DNA of 64,000 nucleotides from Thermococcus thioreducens. GTDB lineage: Archaea; Methanobacteriota_B; Thermococci; Thermococcales; Thermococcaceae. Where the stretch lies: positions 1,240,001-1,304,000 of the forward strand of contig NZ_CP015105.1 in assembly GCF_002214545.1 (NCBI RefSeq), read 5' to 3'. How positions within the stretch are numbered: the first letter of the stretch is position 1; every line of letters starts with the position of its first letter. Below, piece after piece: positions 43,722-52,008 of the stretch. Position numbers and translations under genes: made by a program. The notes below the pieces were generated by a model. The model did not search any database, was not told the DNA's origin, and worked only from the letters and a program-made list of their open reading frames with translations.

Positions 43722-45443
43722 TCACACCCCCTCGAATCCAAGCTTTATCTTGTGGATGATTATCTCGGCCTTCTCGACCAGCTCCTCGGGAACATCGAGG
43801 CCGTTCTCAAGGCGGAGCCTGAGCTGCTCCCTCAGGGAGAGCAGTTCTTCCCTCACCCCCCCTCTCGCGTAGTGAGCCAGGTCGTCGGCGTACTTGAGTG
43901 CATTAACAAGGTCGTTGAGCTTCAGGTACAGGAGGAACAGCTCGCCCGCGTAGTAGGCGCTCCTCGACAGGTCGTTGATTGAAACGCTTTTGCTGAGGTT
44001 CTCGCGGTAGTTCTTCCCGAGGAACTCGGCCAAATCCCTCTGGAGCTCCTCAACCGACTGGTAGCGCTCCTCCTTGTTCTTCGCGAGGCACTTCATCACG
44101 ACCGGCTCAAGGGGCTTCGCGTCGGGGTTGAGCTGACCCGGCGGCACTGGCTCCTCAAGGGTTATCTTCGACGCCACCTCGACGAAGTCCTCCCCCTCGA
44201 AGGGAGGCCTCCCGGTAAGCAGCTCGTAGAGAACCGCCCCTATCTGCCACACGTCGGTTCTCTCATCTGTTCCTCCAAAGCGGGAGCTTATCTGTTCCGG
44301 AGCGGCGTAGAGCGGTGTGAAGCTGACCGTGTGGGTCGTCCTGCTCTCCTTGAGGAGCTTGCTGAGCCCCCAGTCGCTCACCTTGGCTCTTCCGTTCTTG
44401 AGCAGGATGTTGCTCGGCTTGAGGTCGCGGTGGATTACGCCTTTGGAATGGGCGTACTTTAGCCCCTCCGCAACGTCGAAGATTATCCTCGCCGCCTTTT
44501 CGGGGCTGAGGGGCTTTTCGAGCTTTGCAAGGCTCGTCTCGCAGTACTCCATCTCAAGATAGGGGAGGGGGAATATGTTGTAGTCGTAGAGCTCGACTAT
44601 GTTCGGGTGGCTGAGGAGCGACCAGTTCCTTACCTCCCTGAGGAATGTCTTGCCCCCCTCCTCCGTCAGACTGAGCGGGACTTTTAGGGCAACGACGCTC
44701 CCGTCGTGCTTTTCCGCACGGTAGACCCTTGCAAAGCCGCCCTCACCGATGGGCTCAACCTTTCTGTACCTCGCGAAGAGCTCCTCCAGTGGGGTACGGG
44801 GGGTGCCGCCGGTAGAATCCTGCCTATTCCCGGCGGGAACCGGGACCGGGGCCGGAACTGGGGTTTTGGGCTCTATCTTCGGTCTCTCGATTATTTCGGT
44901 TCGCACTTTCACCTTGGCGCTTACCATGCCGGAGCGAACCACGACCTTGGCGCTGACCCTGCCCCGCCCCCTCGGAACGGCGGTGACGGTCTGGGAGACG
45001 TACTCCCCGGGCCTGACGGCCCTGAAGTACACCCTCGTGGAGCTGAGGTCGAGGTGCCTGGAGAGGTCGCCGAGGTCTATCTCGACGTTTATGGTGCCCC
45101 TGAGCAGGTTCCTGAAGCCGATCCTGAGGGGTATCTCCTCACCAGCGTGGACCTTGGGGGGAACCTCGATTATCACCGACTTGCGGAGGAGATCCTTCAT
45201 GTCCTCCTTCGGTACCGGAGGAACTGGCGGAACCGTTTTGGGATACCGCCTCTTGTACCTTCTGGATTTCGAAACGTCCTTGAGCAGGTGTTTTATCAGG
45301 TGTCCAAACCACATGGCTATCACGATGAATATTATAAATCCGGCCGCCCTCCCGAAGATGGCGGATACTATGACTATAAACACGAAGAGTTTGACGAGGC
45401 CCTCCAGGATGTCGTCGTCCATGAACCAGTGCCCCATGTGCAC
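43722..45443 (-). CDS. Membrane-anchored eukaryote-type Ser/Thr protein kinase
   Basis: GTG 45443 is chosen because GGAGGG lies 6 bases upstream; ATG 45437 is the alternative. The 573-residue protein has two N-terminal hydrophobic stretches (LFVFIVIVSAIFG; GFIIFIVIAMWFGHLI), a beta-rich, probably Ig-like region and a Pro-rich linker. The kinase domain has GEGGFARVYRA, ALKV, HRDLKPSNILL, DWG in place of DFG, and YAAPEQ. The C-terminal ~100 residues are helical, TPR-like (YAGELFLLYLKLNDLVNALK). It overlaps the AAA ATPase gene by a few bases. It would phosphorylate partners at the inner membrane face. Confidence 0.92.
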   Translation of the reverse strand: MHMGHWFMDDDILEGLVKLFVFIVIVSAIFGRAAGFIIFIVIAMWFGHLIKHLLKDVSKSRRYKRRYPKTVPPVPPVPKEDMKDLLRKSVIIEVPPKVHAGEEIPLRIGFRNLLRGTINVEIDLGDLSRHLDLSSTRVYFRAVRPGEYVSQTVTAVPRGRGRVSAKVVVRSGMVSAKVKVRTEIIERPKIEPKTPVPAPVPVPAGNRQDSTGGTPRTPLEELFARYRKVEPIGEGGFARVYRAEKHDGSVVALKVPLSLTEEGGKTFLREVRNWSLLSHPNIVELYDYNIFPLPYLEMEYCETSLAKLEKPLSPEKAARIIFDVAEGLKYAHSKGVIHRDLKPSNILLKNGRAKVSDWGLSKLLKESRTTHTVSFTPLYAAPEQISSRFGGTDERTDVWQIGAVLYELLTGRPPFEGEDFVEVASKITLEEPVPPGQLNPDAKPLEPVVMKCLAKNKEERYQSVEELQRDLAEFLGKNYRENLSKSVSINDLSRSAYYAGELFLLYLKLNDLVNALKYADDLAHYARGGVREELLSLREQLRLRLENGLDVPEELVEKAEIIIHKIKLGFEGV

Positions 45444-45579
45444 GCGTATCCCTCCATTTCCGCTGAGACAACCAGTTCCGGCCGTCATTTAACCCTTTTT
45501 GGTGCCGTTTTGAAAGTCCGCGCGGGACTGTTTTTCACTTAAGACAAGTTCATGGAGGAGGTTCATTCCGGAGTGTAGG

Positions 45580-46185
45580 TCACTCAGTGACTACCTCCTC
45601 CCCCTTATCCTTCTCCCCCGTGACCTTTTCGGCCGCGCTCTCGGGCTCAAGCTCACCCTCCTTCACAGCCTGTATCGTCCTCATTATCTCCGCCAGCTCC
45701 TCGTCCTCCTCGAACTCGACGCCGGCACCAATGGCCTGGTCGGTGTAGCCGAGCATGGTGTTGAGGTTCTCATTTAGGTTCTGGGCGTCGAGCTGCATGC
45801 TGACGAGGTTCTTTTCGAGTTCCTCCGGGGACATTTTCCTGAGAAGTTCCCAGGTCGGTGTGCCCTTCAGTATGGCCTCGTTCTCCTTGATTATCAGCAG
45901 GTTCGCCACGAGCATGAGCTGTTTGTTGAGCTGGGCGTGGGTGTTCTGGAGGCTCTGCTTTTTCCGGTTCAGCGTCTTAATTTTGGTCGCTATGGTGAGC
46001 TCCTCGCTTTTGCTCCTCGCTTCCTTTGCCCTCTGGAACAGCGCCGCTATCTGGGCGTCTATCTCGGCTATCTCGTCCTCTATCTTCCTTATCTGCATGT
46101 CGAGCCTGATCTGGTTTTCCCTGAGCTGGTCAATCGGTATGTCCAGGGGGTTCTTCCTCCCGAAAAACCTTGAAAGGAGCCCCAT
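45580..46185 (-). CDS. ESCRT-III/Snf7-like coiled-coil protein B
   Basis: A 201-residue helical protein starting MGLLSRFFGRKN, a short basic amphipathic N-terminus that could insert in membranes. It continues with a long hairpin of helices (LRENQIRLDMQIRKIEDEIA; EELTIATKIKTLNRKKQSLQ) and an acidic C-terminal tail (EFEEDEELAEIM). It overlaps the following paralogue C by one base. ATG 46185 follows GGAGGAG. Resemblance to Snf7/CdvB proteins is architectural; I cannot run a profile search. Confidence 0.6.
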   Translation of the reverse strand: MGLLSRFFGRKNPLDIPIDQLRENQIRLDMQIRKIEDEIAEIDAQIAALFQRAKEARSKSEELTIATKIKTLNRKKQSLQNTHAQLNKQLMLVANLLIIKENEAILKGTPTWELLRKMSPEELEKNLVSMQLDAQNLNENLNTMLGYTDQAIGAGVEFEEDEELAEIMRTIQAVKEGELEPESAAEKVTGEKDKGEEVVTE

Positions 46186-46781
46186 CACAGCTCCTCCTCC
46201 GTCTCCCTCTCCAGCTTGGGCGAGGCTATCTTCTCCGTCACTTCCTCAACGTCGGCCTCTCCCGTCTCGACCTTGGCCCATGCATCCATGAGCTCCCTCT
46301 CAGTTTGATCTTCGGTTGTCTCAAACTCGGCTATGTCCATCTCGAAGACCCTGTTCAGGTTCTCGACCATCTCGTCGAACTCCCTGCCGTCGAGGCTCAC
46401 CTTGACGAGCACGCTTTCCAGCTGCTCGGGCTCAACTTTGGAGAGCTTGTCCCAGAGGCCTATCTTCCTAAGCTCCTTCTCGTACTTCTTGACGACTATC
46501 AGGTTCTTGACGAAGGTGTACTGCTTCTGCGCAGTCGTGAAGTCCCTTAAGCGAAGCTTCTGCTCCATGTCGAGGCTCTTGATCTCCTGGGCGAGCATCT
46601 TCTTCTTGAGCACGTCAGCCCCGATGCCCTCCTGGAAGAGCTGCTTCTTTTTCTTCTCTATGCGCTCTATCTCCTTCTTCGTCCTCTCAAGCCTGTTCCT
46701 CAGCCGTATCTCCTCTTCCTGAAGCTCCCTGAGGGAGAGCTTTTCAATCGGGTTTTTCCTAAACCTGTCGAGTATTCCCAT
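46185..46781 (-). CDS. ESCRT-III/Snf7-like coiled-coil protein C
   Basis: A 198-residue relative of protein B: MGILDRFRKNPIEKLSLREL at the N-terminus matches the MGLLSRFFGRKNPLDIPIDQ pattern (same start, same NP turn). It has a similar helical hairpin (IRLRNRLERTKKEIERIEKK; LAQEIKSLDMEQKLRLRDFT) and an acidic C-terminus. Two adjacent paralogues suggest a co-polymer, as with CdvB proteins. ATG 46781 follows GAGGTGATGG. Confidence 0.6.
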   Translation of the reverse strand: MGILDRFRKNPIEKLSLRELQEEEIRLRNRLERTKKEIERIEKKKKQLFQEGIGADVLKKKMLAQEIKSLDMEQKLRLRDFTTAQKQYTFVKNLIVVKKYEKELRKIGLWDKLSKVEPEQLESVLVKVSLDGREFDEMVENLNRVFEMDIAEFETTEDQTERELMDAWAKVETGEADVEEVTEKIASPKLERETEEEL

Positions 46782-46791
46782 CACCATCACC

Positions 46792-48615
46792 TCACTTCCG
46801 TATCAGCACGAGTCCAAATCCATCTATGTATTTGACCAGATTGCCCTCACGGGCGATTTCATAGAACGCCCTCCTCACGTACTCCTCGCCACCGCATTCG
46901 AGGCCCTCGCTGAGCGGTAGGTAGTCCCTGCCCTCAAGCTTTTTCCTCACGCACTCCCTGACCTTTGCGTACATCTCCTCGTCAAGCTCAAGGCGCACCA
47001 GGGGGACGAGTGCCTTGGCGTAGCGGTCGTTGGGGTTGTGGATTACCTCACCGCTCTCCGTGTCGAGGAGTATCAGCGAGACGTTCTCCGAGTAGAAGTT
47101 CCTGTGGAAGTCCTCCGACGAGACGTACCTCCTCACCCTCTCCTCGAAGCCGAGAGGTGAGGCGATAACGAGGATCGTCCTTGCGTTCTCCTTTGAGTCC
47201 CTCGCATCGATGAGGTGCACGTTGACCTCCGCCAGGGTGAGGGGGTCGGTGTCGAGGCCCAGCTCCGCCAGCCTTTCCACCCTCGTCAGGTAAACCCCCC
47301 TAACGAGTATCCGCTCCTTCCTCCCGAGGAGCTTCTTCTCCTTCAGGGCTACCTCAACGTACCTGTTCTCCGGCAGGTTCTTGAGGGACTTCTCGTCAAG
47401 CTTTCCGGCGAATCTCGCCGTGTCCTCGCCCTTCTTCTCCTCAATCCTTTCAACGGAGTACGTTCTGCCGAGGAGCCGCACTTCTCCCGCGAATTTGCTT
47501 TTCATCCTGCCCACGAAGTTGAGCTCACCGATCCTCGCCTCGTCCCTGAGCACCAGGCGGGAGCCCTTCTCGACCTTGCCAGACATCGCGAGGATTTCCT
47601 CTATCCTGCTTTTCAGCAGGCTCTCCTTCTCGGAAAGCTCAAGCTCCCTCTTCCTCAGCTCCATCTCCTTCTCCCTGAGTTCGAGCTCCCTCCTCCTGAG
47701 CTTCTCCTCAAGGAGCCTCGCCTCGCGCAGGGCCTCCTCCTTCGCCCTCGCAAGCTCCTCCTCAAGTTTTTTCCTCAGCTCTTCATCCTTAAGCTCCGTG
47801 AGTCTCCTGGCGAGCTCTGCCTTCTCGCGCTCGAACCTCTCGATCAGCTCCTCCTTCTCCCTGCGGAGCCTCTCTACCTCCTCCAGGCTCGATGCCGACA
47901 GCTCTTCCTCAAGCTTTCTGCGCTCCTCCTCGAAGAACTCCACCATCTCTGCTATCCTCTTCTTCAGCTCCCCAACCCTGGCTTCGTAGCTCTCCCTGAC
48001 TGCTTCAACTTCCTCCGTCTTTTCGCGCTCCCAATCCTCCATTAGGGTTCTAAACCAGCCGTATTTGCTTGCCTCGTTTATTGCGGCATCGATTTTCTCG
48101 CGGTAGCTCTTCCACGTCCTCTTGAGGTAGTAGCGGAGGGGGAGCTTTATCTCGGGGTCTTCGAGCTGCTCCTCTATCCACCTGTCCACCCCGAGGTAGT
48201 ATGTCTTTAAGAGCTGGAGGGTCTCCTCGTCCCTGCGGTAGAGCTTTTCGAGGATGTCCTCCATCGTCGTTATCTCAAAGACGTTGTACTTCAGTATCTC
48301 ATCTATCAGACCTATCTCGCGTTCCGAGAAGCGCTTTTCTGCGGGTGGAAACGCCTCACCCTTCTTCCAGAAGCTCCACGCGAGAACCGCCAGTGCCGCC
48401 TCGAACTTCGCCCTGAACGTGCTGTCAAGGTCCCTAAGAAAGTCCCCGCACTCGCCTTCGAGATAGCGCGAGTAAGAGTCCTGAATCCTCTCCCAGAGGC
48501 TCTTCCGGGTCTCGAAGTCCTCAACGGTAACGTCCCTGCCCTGCCGCAGAACCCTCTCGGCCGGACGGAGCAGGTTCCTCACGCATTCGGGGTTTCCCTC
48601 GTTGAACACCACCAT
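46792..48615 (-). CDS. Long coiled-coil protein of the ESCRT-like cluster
   Basis: A 607-residue protein. The N-terminal ~200 residues are globular and helical; residues ~200-350 are a charged coiled coil (RREKEELIERFEREKAELAR; ELREKEMELRKRELELSEKE); the last ~250 residues form an alpha/beta-like domain with TILVIASPLGFEERVRRY and VSLILLDTESGEVIHNPND. No ATP-binding motif is seen. It starts 9 bases after the 48625 gene and lies 10 bases before protein C, so it is in the same transcript. It may tether or sense membrane filaments. No family recognised. Confidence 0.7.
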   Translation of the reverse strand: MVVFNEGNPECVRNLLRPAERVLRQGRDVTVEDFETRKSLWERIQDSYSRYLEGECGDFLRDLDSTFRAKFEAALAVLAWSFWKKGEAFPPAEKRFSEREIGLIDEILKYNVFEITTMEDILEKLYRRDEETLQLLKTYYLGVDRWIEEQLEDPEIKLPLRYYLKRTWKSYREKIDAAINEASKYGWFRTLMEDWEREKTEEVEAVRESYEARVGELKKRIAEMVEFFEEERRKLEEELSASSLEEVERLRREKEELIERFEREKAELARRLTELKDEELRKKLEEELARAKEEALREARLLEEKLRRRELELREKEMELRKRELELSEKESLLKSRIEEILAMSGKVEKGSRLVLRDEARIGELNFVGRMKSKFAGEVRLLGRTYSVERIEEKKGEDTARFAGKLDEKSLKNLPENRYVEVALKEKKLLGRKERILVRGVYLTRVERLAELGLDTDPLTLAEVNVHLIDARDSKENARTILVIASPLGFEERVRRYVSSEDFHRNFYSENVSLILLDTESGEVIHNPNDRYAKALVPLVRLELDEEMYAKVRECVRKKLEGRDYLPLSEGLECGGEEYVRRAFYEIAREGNLVKYIDGFGLVLIRK

Positions 48616-48624
48616 GGTACCACC

Positions 48625-49143
48625 TCACAGCAGGAGGGAGAGCTCCCTCTCCAGCTTTCTCGCCATGTCCTCAACCGCGGTGCCGTAGCCCTCGATGGCT
48701 ATGACCACGGCGGTTCCGTTATCCCTCTCTTCAACCAGCACCTCCACCTCCATCCTCCCCTTTTTGGTGTACGCCCTGTATCGGGAGACGTTTCCCTCAG
48801 AGGAGACGTAGTATGCACCGAATTTTGAGAGGACGTACTTCAGCAGTTTTCGAACCACCACTGGCTCTTCCCGGGTCAGGTACTCAATCTCCCTCCTCGT
48901 TGGGGAGACCCTTGAGCCTATGTCCTCGGGCTCCACGCGGTACACCATCACCTTTCCCTCGGTCGGGGGGTCGAGCTTTGAGAGGAGCTCCTCCGCGAAG
49001 CCCTCAACGTCGCTGGAATCTATTATGAAAGATATCCCCCTGACCTTGGAAATCCTGGCGCGGTTTGACCACTTGTCCAGCAGGTATTCAACGCGCTTTC
49101 GCTCCGCGTCGTTCTCGTAGCCGACTATGAACAGGTGCGGCAT
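48625..49143 (-). CDS. First gene of the ESCRT-like cluster, unknown alpha/beta protein
   Basis: A 172-residue protein with alternating strands and helices (PHLFIVGYENDAERKRVEYL; ISFIIDSSDVEGFAEELLSK; EVEVLVEERDNGTAVVIAIE). It lacks membrane segments and known catalytic motifs. The N-terminal half looks Rossmann-like, the C-terminal half like a small alpha/beta sandwich. It leads the operon behind a clear promoter, so it may be a regulatory or sensing component. Unrecognised. Confidence 0.65.
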   Translation of the reverse strand: MPHLFIVGYENDAERKRVEYLLDKWSNRARISKVRGISFIIDSSDVEGFAEELLSKLDPPTEGKVMVYRVEPEDIGSRVSPTRREIEYLTREEPVVVRKLLKYVLSKFGAYYVSSEGNVSRYRAYTKKGRMEVEVLVEERDNGTAVVIAIEGYGTAVEDMARKLERELSLLL

Positions 49144-49194
49144 GACGGTTCACCCTCCACTTTCACTCACTTGTTAAATCAATGGAGCTTTGGA

Positions 49195-49204
49195 GTATAT
49201 AACG
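49195..49204 (-). promoter_or_regulatory. TATA box of the ESCRT-like cluster
   Basis: GTTATATACT on the minus strand, with a likely start near 49173 and a ~30-base leader containing GGAGGGTGA before the ATG at 49143. Confidence 0.6.
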
Positions 49205-49291
49205 TTTTCGGCAATTTGGAGAAAAATACAGTATTTCAAAATTTTCCATTCTGTAAAATACTGGAAAATAGGAGGAATGCACAGGGAAAAA

Positions 49292-49852
49292 TCAAACCCT
49301 GTCAACGACGCCCTTTAGTATCTCCTCGACCTCTGAGGCGACCTTCAACAGCTCGTCGTTTCCGGTTATGCTCATGGCCTTCGTCGGGAGCAGCAGGCTC
49401 ACGTAGGTCTTTCCGTCCTTCACGTACACCACCAGGTTGCAGGGCAGGAAGGTGCCGCTGTTGATGTCTATTCCGATGAGCTGGCTTGAGAACTTCGGGT
49501 TGCAGGCGCCGAGGATGACGTATGGCTCCATGTCAATACCGAGCTTCTCCTTGAAAAGCCGGTCAACCCTGACCTCGCTGAGGACACCGAAGCCCTCCTT
49601 CTTCAGCTCCTCCTTGACCCTCGCCACGGTCTCATCGAAACCGGTTTCAACCTCGCGGAGGTAGGAGTACTCCTTTTGATCCTCCGTTCCCGCCATTCCG
49701 TGCATTCCGTGGTGGCCCTTTCTCATGCCCTTCATTCCCTTGCCGTGGCCCTTACAGCCACCCTTCATCTTTCCCTTACCTTTCATTCTCTTCATGCCAC
49801 CCATTTTCCCGTGGCCCTTCATTCCGCCGTTTTCTATTTCTTCGCCTTTCAT
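49292..49852 (-). CDS. DUF302 protein with Met/His/Lys-rich N-terminus
   Basis: A 186-residue protein. The first ~55 residues are low complexity with ten Met, five His, many Lys and Gly and one Cys (GHGKGMKGMRKGHHGMHGM), likely a cytosolic Cu(I)-binding tail as there is no signal peptide. The rest is a DUF302 domain: VETGFDETVARVKEELKKEG, YVILGACNPKF and TFLPCNLVVYVKDG. DUF302 function is unknown. Its promoter has the shared metal motif, supporting a copper-linked role. Confidence 0.85.
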   Translation of the reverse strand: MKGEEIENGGMKGHGKMGGMKRMKGKGKMKGGCKGHGKGMKGMRKGHHGMHGMAGTEDQKEYSYLREVETGFDETVARVKEELKKEGFGVLSEVRVDRLFKEKLGIDMEPYVILGACNPKFSSQLIGIDINSGTFLPCNLVVYVKDGKTYVSLLLPTKAMSITGNDELLKVASEVEEILKGVVDRV

Positions 49853-49904
49853 CTTGAATCACCTTTTTCTTTTGTCAGTGTTTACTCTACTGGAGGGAAT
49901 AAGA

Positions 49905-49928
49905 GGCTTGTCATTCACAAAATGAAAA
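49905..49928 (-). promoter_or_regulatory. Shared metal-gene promoter motif, DUF302 gene
   Basis: GGCTTG, 3 bases, then TTCACAAAATGAAAA (49914-49928) on the plus strand, ~53-76 bases before the ATG of the DUF302 gene. Confidence 0.5.
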
Positions 49929-50097
49929 TATAGGCGGACAAAAATTAACAAAATTAAGGTGGTTCTTTAAGTCCATTATAAACCACCTTCAAAAACAGAC
50001 CGAAGCCAATGGTTGAGATGCTGACGTTATGTGACTTTGTTGTTTTACATGTTCTCTTGAAATCCCTGTCCTAAAGATCCTGAGGAGGTCGGCAATT

Positions 50098-50484
50098 TTA
50101 TTCACCCCGATTCAGTCCGAGTGTTTTTTCAGCGCCCAGCGCCAGCCCCACCCTGAAGAGCAGTAGCGTCCAGAGGAGCGAGATTACCGCGGTAGAGTAC
50201 GGATAAAACCTGAAAACCCACACGAAAACATTAGACGCAGGAACCACAGCAGAGAACACGAACCACAGCCTGCTCTCCAGTGAGCAGTGCCCGGAATGCC
50301 GGTAGGCGGAGCACATAAGCCACATCAGAGCCGGGAAGCCCAGCCAGTAGAAACCGGAGATAAGGAGGGCCTCCGGATAAAACCCTTCACTTCCAAAGTA
50401 TCCTCCAAAGAGTGCCAGAGTTAGTTCAGCAACCCACCAGCGTAAAAATAAGATGAAAGGAACTTCAGCTCCGTAGAGCTTCAT
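50098..50484 (-). CDS. Small three-helix membrane protein
   Basis: A 128-residue protein with about three to four hydrophobic stretches (VPFILFLRWWVAELTLALFG; FPALMWLMCSAY; AVISLLWTLLLFRVGLALG). It is the last gene of the run with the 50500-52008 genes and GC-richer than the two before it. ATG 50484 follows GGTGATG. Unrecognised. Confidence 0.55.
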   Translation of the reverse strand: MKLYGAEVPFILFLRWWVAELTLALFGGYFGSEGFYPEALLISGFYWLGFPALMWLMCSAYRHSGHCSLESRLWFVFSAVVPASNVFVWVFRFYPYSTAVISLLWTLLLFRVGLALGAEKTLGLNRGE

Positions 50485-50499
50485 TTTCATCACCGGGGG

Positions 50500-50967
50500 T
50501 CAAAGGGGTATGGGGATAAGAATCAAAAATACCAAAAGCCCAGTTAAAACGCAAGATAAATAGGACTTTTTCCCAGAACTAATTCGTTTGCCTAGCAGTA
50601 CCATGGCCATAAGTAGCCCGAGCATCAGGGCCACTTGCTCCATAATTATCCTGAATGGAATCCAGCCATTGTAGAAAAATCTCAATATTGATCCGATAAT
50701 GCCAGCTAATGCGAGCGGCATGGTTGATTTAAGATAGATTTCCAAGCTTGGTAGAATCTTCAGGATCAATCGAAGTATACCCAAAAGTAATGCAGACTGG
50801 ATAACAAATCTCAATCCTGCTGCCACTACTGCCAACCATATTCGTGGAAGCTCCCCATCTAAGACGACAATCATCCAGTAGAATCCCACAATCTGATAAG
50901 AGTAAATAATAACACCCCATAAGAACAGAGATACAAACCAAAGGAACAATTTATTGATTGTCCTCAT
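50500..50967 (-). CDS. Small four-helix membrane protein
   Basis: A 155-residue, strongly hydrophobic protein with four to five helices (KLFLWFVSLFLWGVIIYSYQ; FVIQSALLLGILRLIL; MALAGIIGSILRFF type segments; CVLTGLLVFLILIPIPL). It overlaps the 50951 gene by 17 bases and has AT-rich codons. It may be an immunity or export partner of the secreted protein at 51325; this is an inference from gene order only. Confidence 0.6.
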   Translation of the reverse strand: MRTINKLFLWFVSLFLWGVIIYSYQIVGFYWMIVVLDGELPRIWLAVVAAGLRFVIQSALLLGILRLILKILPSLEIYLKSTMPLALAGIIGSILRFFYNGWIPFRIIMEQVALMLGLLMAMVLLGKRISSGKKSYLSCVLTGLLVFLILIPIPL

Positions 50968-51316
50968 TGGTATCCCTCCGAGTTTCTTTGTATTTTTGAA
51001 AAGTCGCCCTCAGTATCCCAATCACAGATGCCCCAAATAACAATGCTGGAATCCACAATTTTATGCCAATCAACATGGCAGTTAATCCCTCTGAAGAAGT
51101 CCACCAAGCCAAAAATGTGTCACTCAGTAGAAAATATCCGAAAAGTGCTCCAAATACTCCTCCAAGCAAAAAGGCCACGCTTGTACTCAAAGCTGAATAA
51201 TATGGAGATTTGCTTTTATTGACATACACCACTATTCCAATCAGCAGGGCAGTCCATGGGGTTATAGCGGCCAGTAGTCCCTCTAAAAAATATAAAAAGA
51301 GATTGTTCTTATTCAT
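50951..51316 (-). CDS. Small membrane protein adjacent to secreted protein
   Basis: A 121-residue protein with three helices (FLYFLEGLLAAITPWTALLI; SVAFLLGGVFGALFGYFLL; LIGIKLWIPALLFGASVIG) and a basic tail. A GTG at 51328, overlapping the preceding stop, is an alternative start. The gene order, secreted protein then membrane proteins, resembles bacteriocin-immunity units. Unrecognised. Confidence 0.6.
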   Translation of the reverse strand: MNKNNLFLYFLEGLLAAITPWTALLIGIVVYVNKSKSPYYSALSTSVAFLLGGVFGALFGYFLLSDTFLAWWTSSEGLTAMLIGIKLWIPALLFGASVIGILRATFQKYKETRRDTNEDNQ

Positions 51317-51324
51317 CTCCACTT

Positions 51325-52008
51325 TCACACCTCCTCAAATATGAGTGCATCTATGTTCGCTCCTGAAAGAAGAAGTGCAATTGCGGAGCTAAGTGCATTC
51401 GCGCTGCCAGTTGAAATGAACTTTAGTAACTGCTTTCCACCTTCCTTAATGGCTCCTGTAACTCCGATAGCACCAAGAAACTCAGAGAACCACGGCCAAC
51501 TAGTAAATCCAATTGTAACTATTCCATGCCTTCCATACCCTGCATTAAATTTAACGTCAAGTGTCCACCATCCTCCAATGCTGATCCACTCTGAATATTC
51601 TGCAACTACAATCTTAAAACGGTGCCCTAACACTGAGTGAGTGTTTATAGAATCAAGTTTAAACTTGTATCCATAGAACGAACCTGTGGTCATATCAGGC
51701 ATGATGACTGCTGTTGTATACCCACCTAAAGGAATCCACTTGAATACTGAAACATCTAGGTAGCCATCTCCGTTGTGTTTGACCTTATAATACCACGCAT
51801 AACCCGCTCCAGTTCCAATGTACTGGCGGTGCTTTGAAATAATAGCGCCACTCCCGCTGTCAAGACGGGTCATGACGACACTCCCAAGGCCAATATTATT
51901 CTGAGGCTTTATGGGTTCCTTCTGAACCGACATTGCCATTGCACTCCCTGCCGTGACTCCAACCATCAGCAGTCCCAAAAGGACTGCCACCAATGGTTTA
52001 CATCTCAT
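51325..52008 (-). CDS. Secreted protein with hydrophobic C-terminus
   Basis: A 227-residue protein with a classical signal peptide (LVAVLLGLLMVGVTAGSAMA). The mature part is beta-rich with aromatic residues (YAWYYKVKHNGDGYLDVSVF; YSEWISIGGWWTLDVKF), then a hydrophobic Gly/Ala-rich C-terminal stretch (FLGAIGVTGAIKEGGKQLLK, ALSSAIALLLSGANIDALIF). This layout could suit a pore-forming or archaeocin-like secreted peptide or an envelope protein. First gene of an AT-rich operon. Confidence 0.65.
   Translation of the reverse strand: MRCKPLVAVLLGLLMVGVTAGSAMAMSVQKEPIKPQNNIGLGSVVMTRLDSGSGAIISKHRQYIGTGAGYAWYYKVKHNGDGYLDVSVFKWIPLGGYTTAVIMPDMTTGSFYGYKFKLDSINTHSVLGHRFKIVVAEYSEWISIGGWWTLDVKFNAGYGRHGIVTIGFTSWPWFSEFLGAIGVTGAIKEGGKQLLKFISTGSANALSSAIALLLSGANIDALIFEEV

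Noticed and set aside
45585-45600. Small inverted repeat GTCACTCAGTGAC at the end of coiled-coil gene B
   Set aside because: It is short and overlaps the stop codon; archaeal terminators do not need such hairpins.
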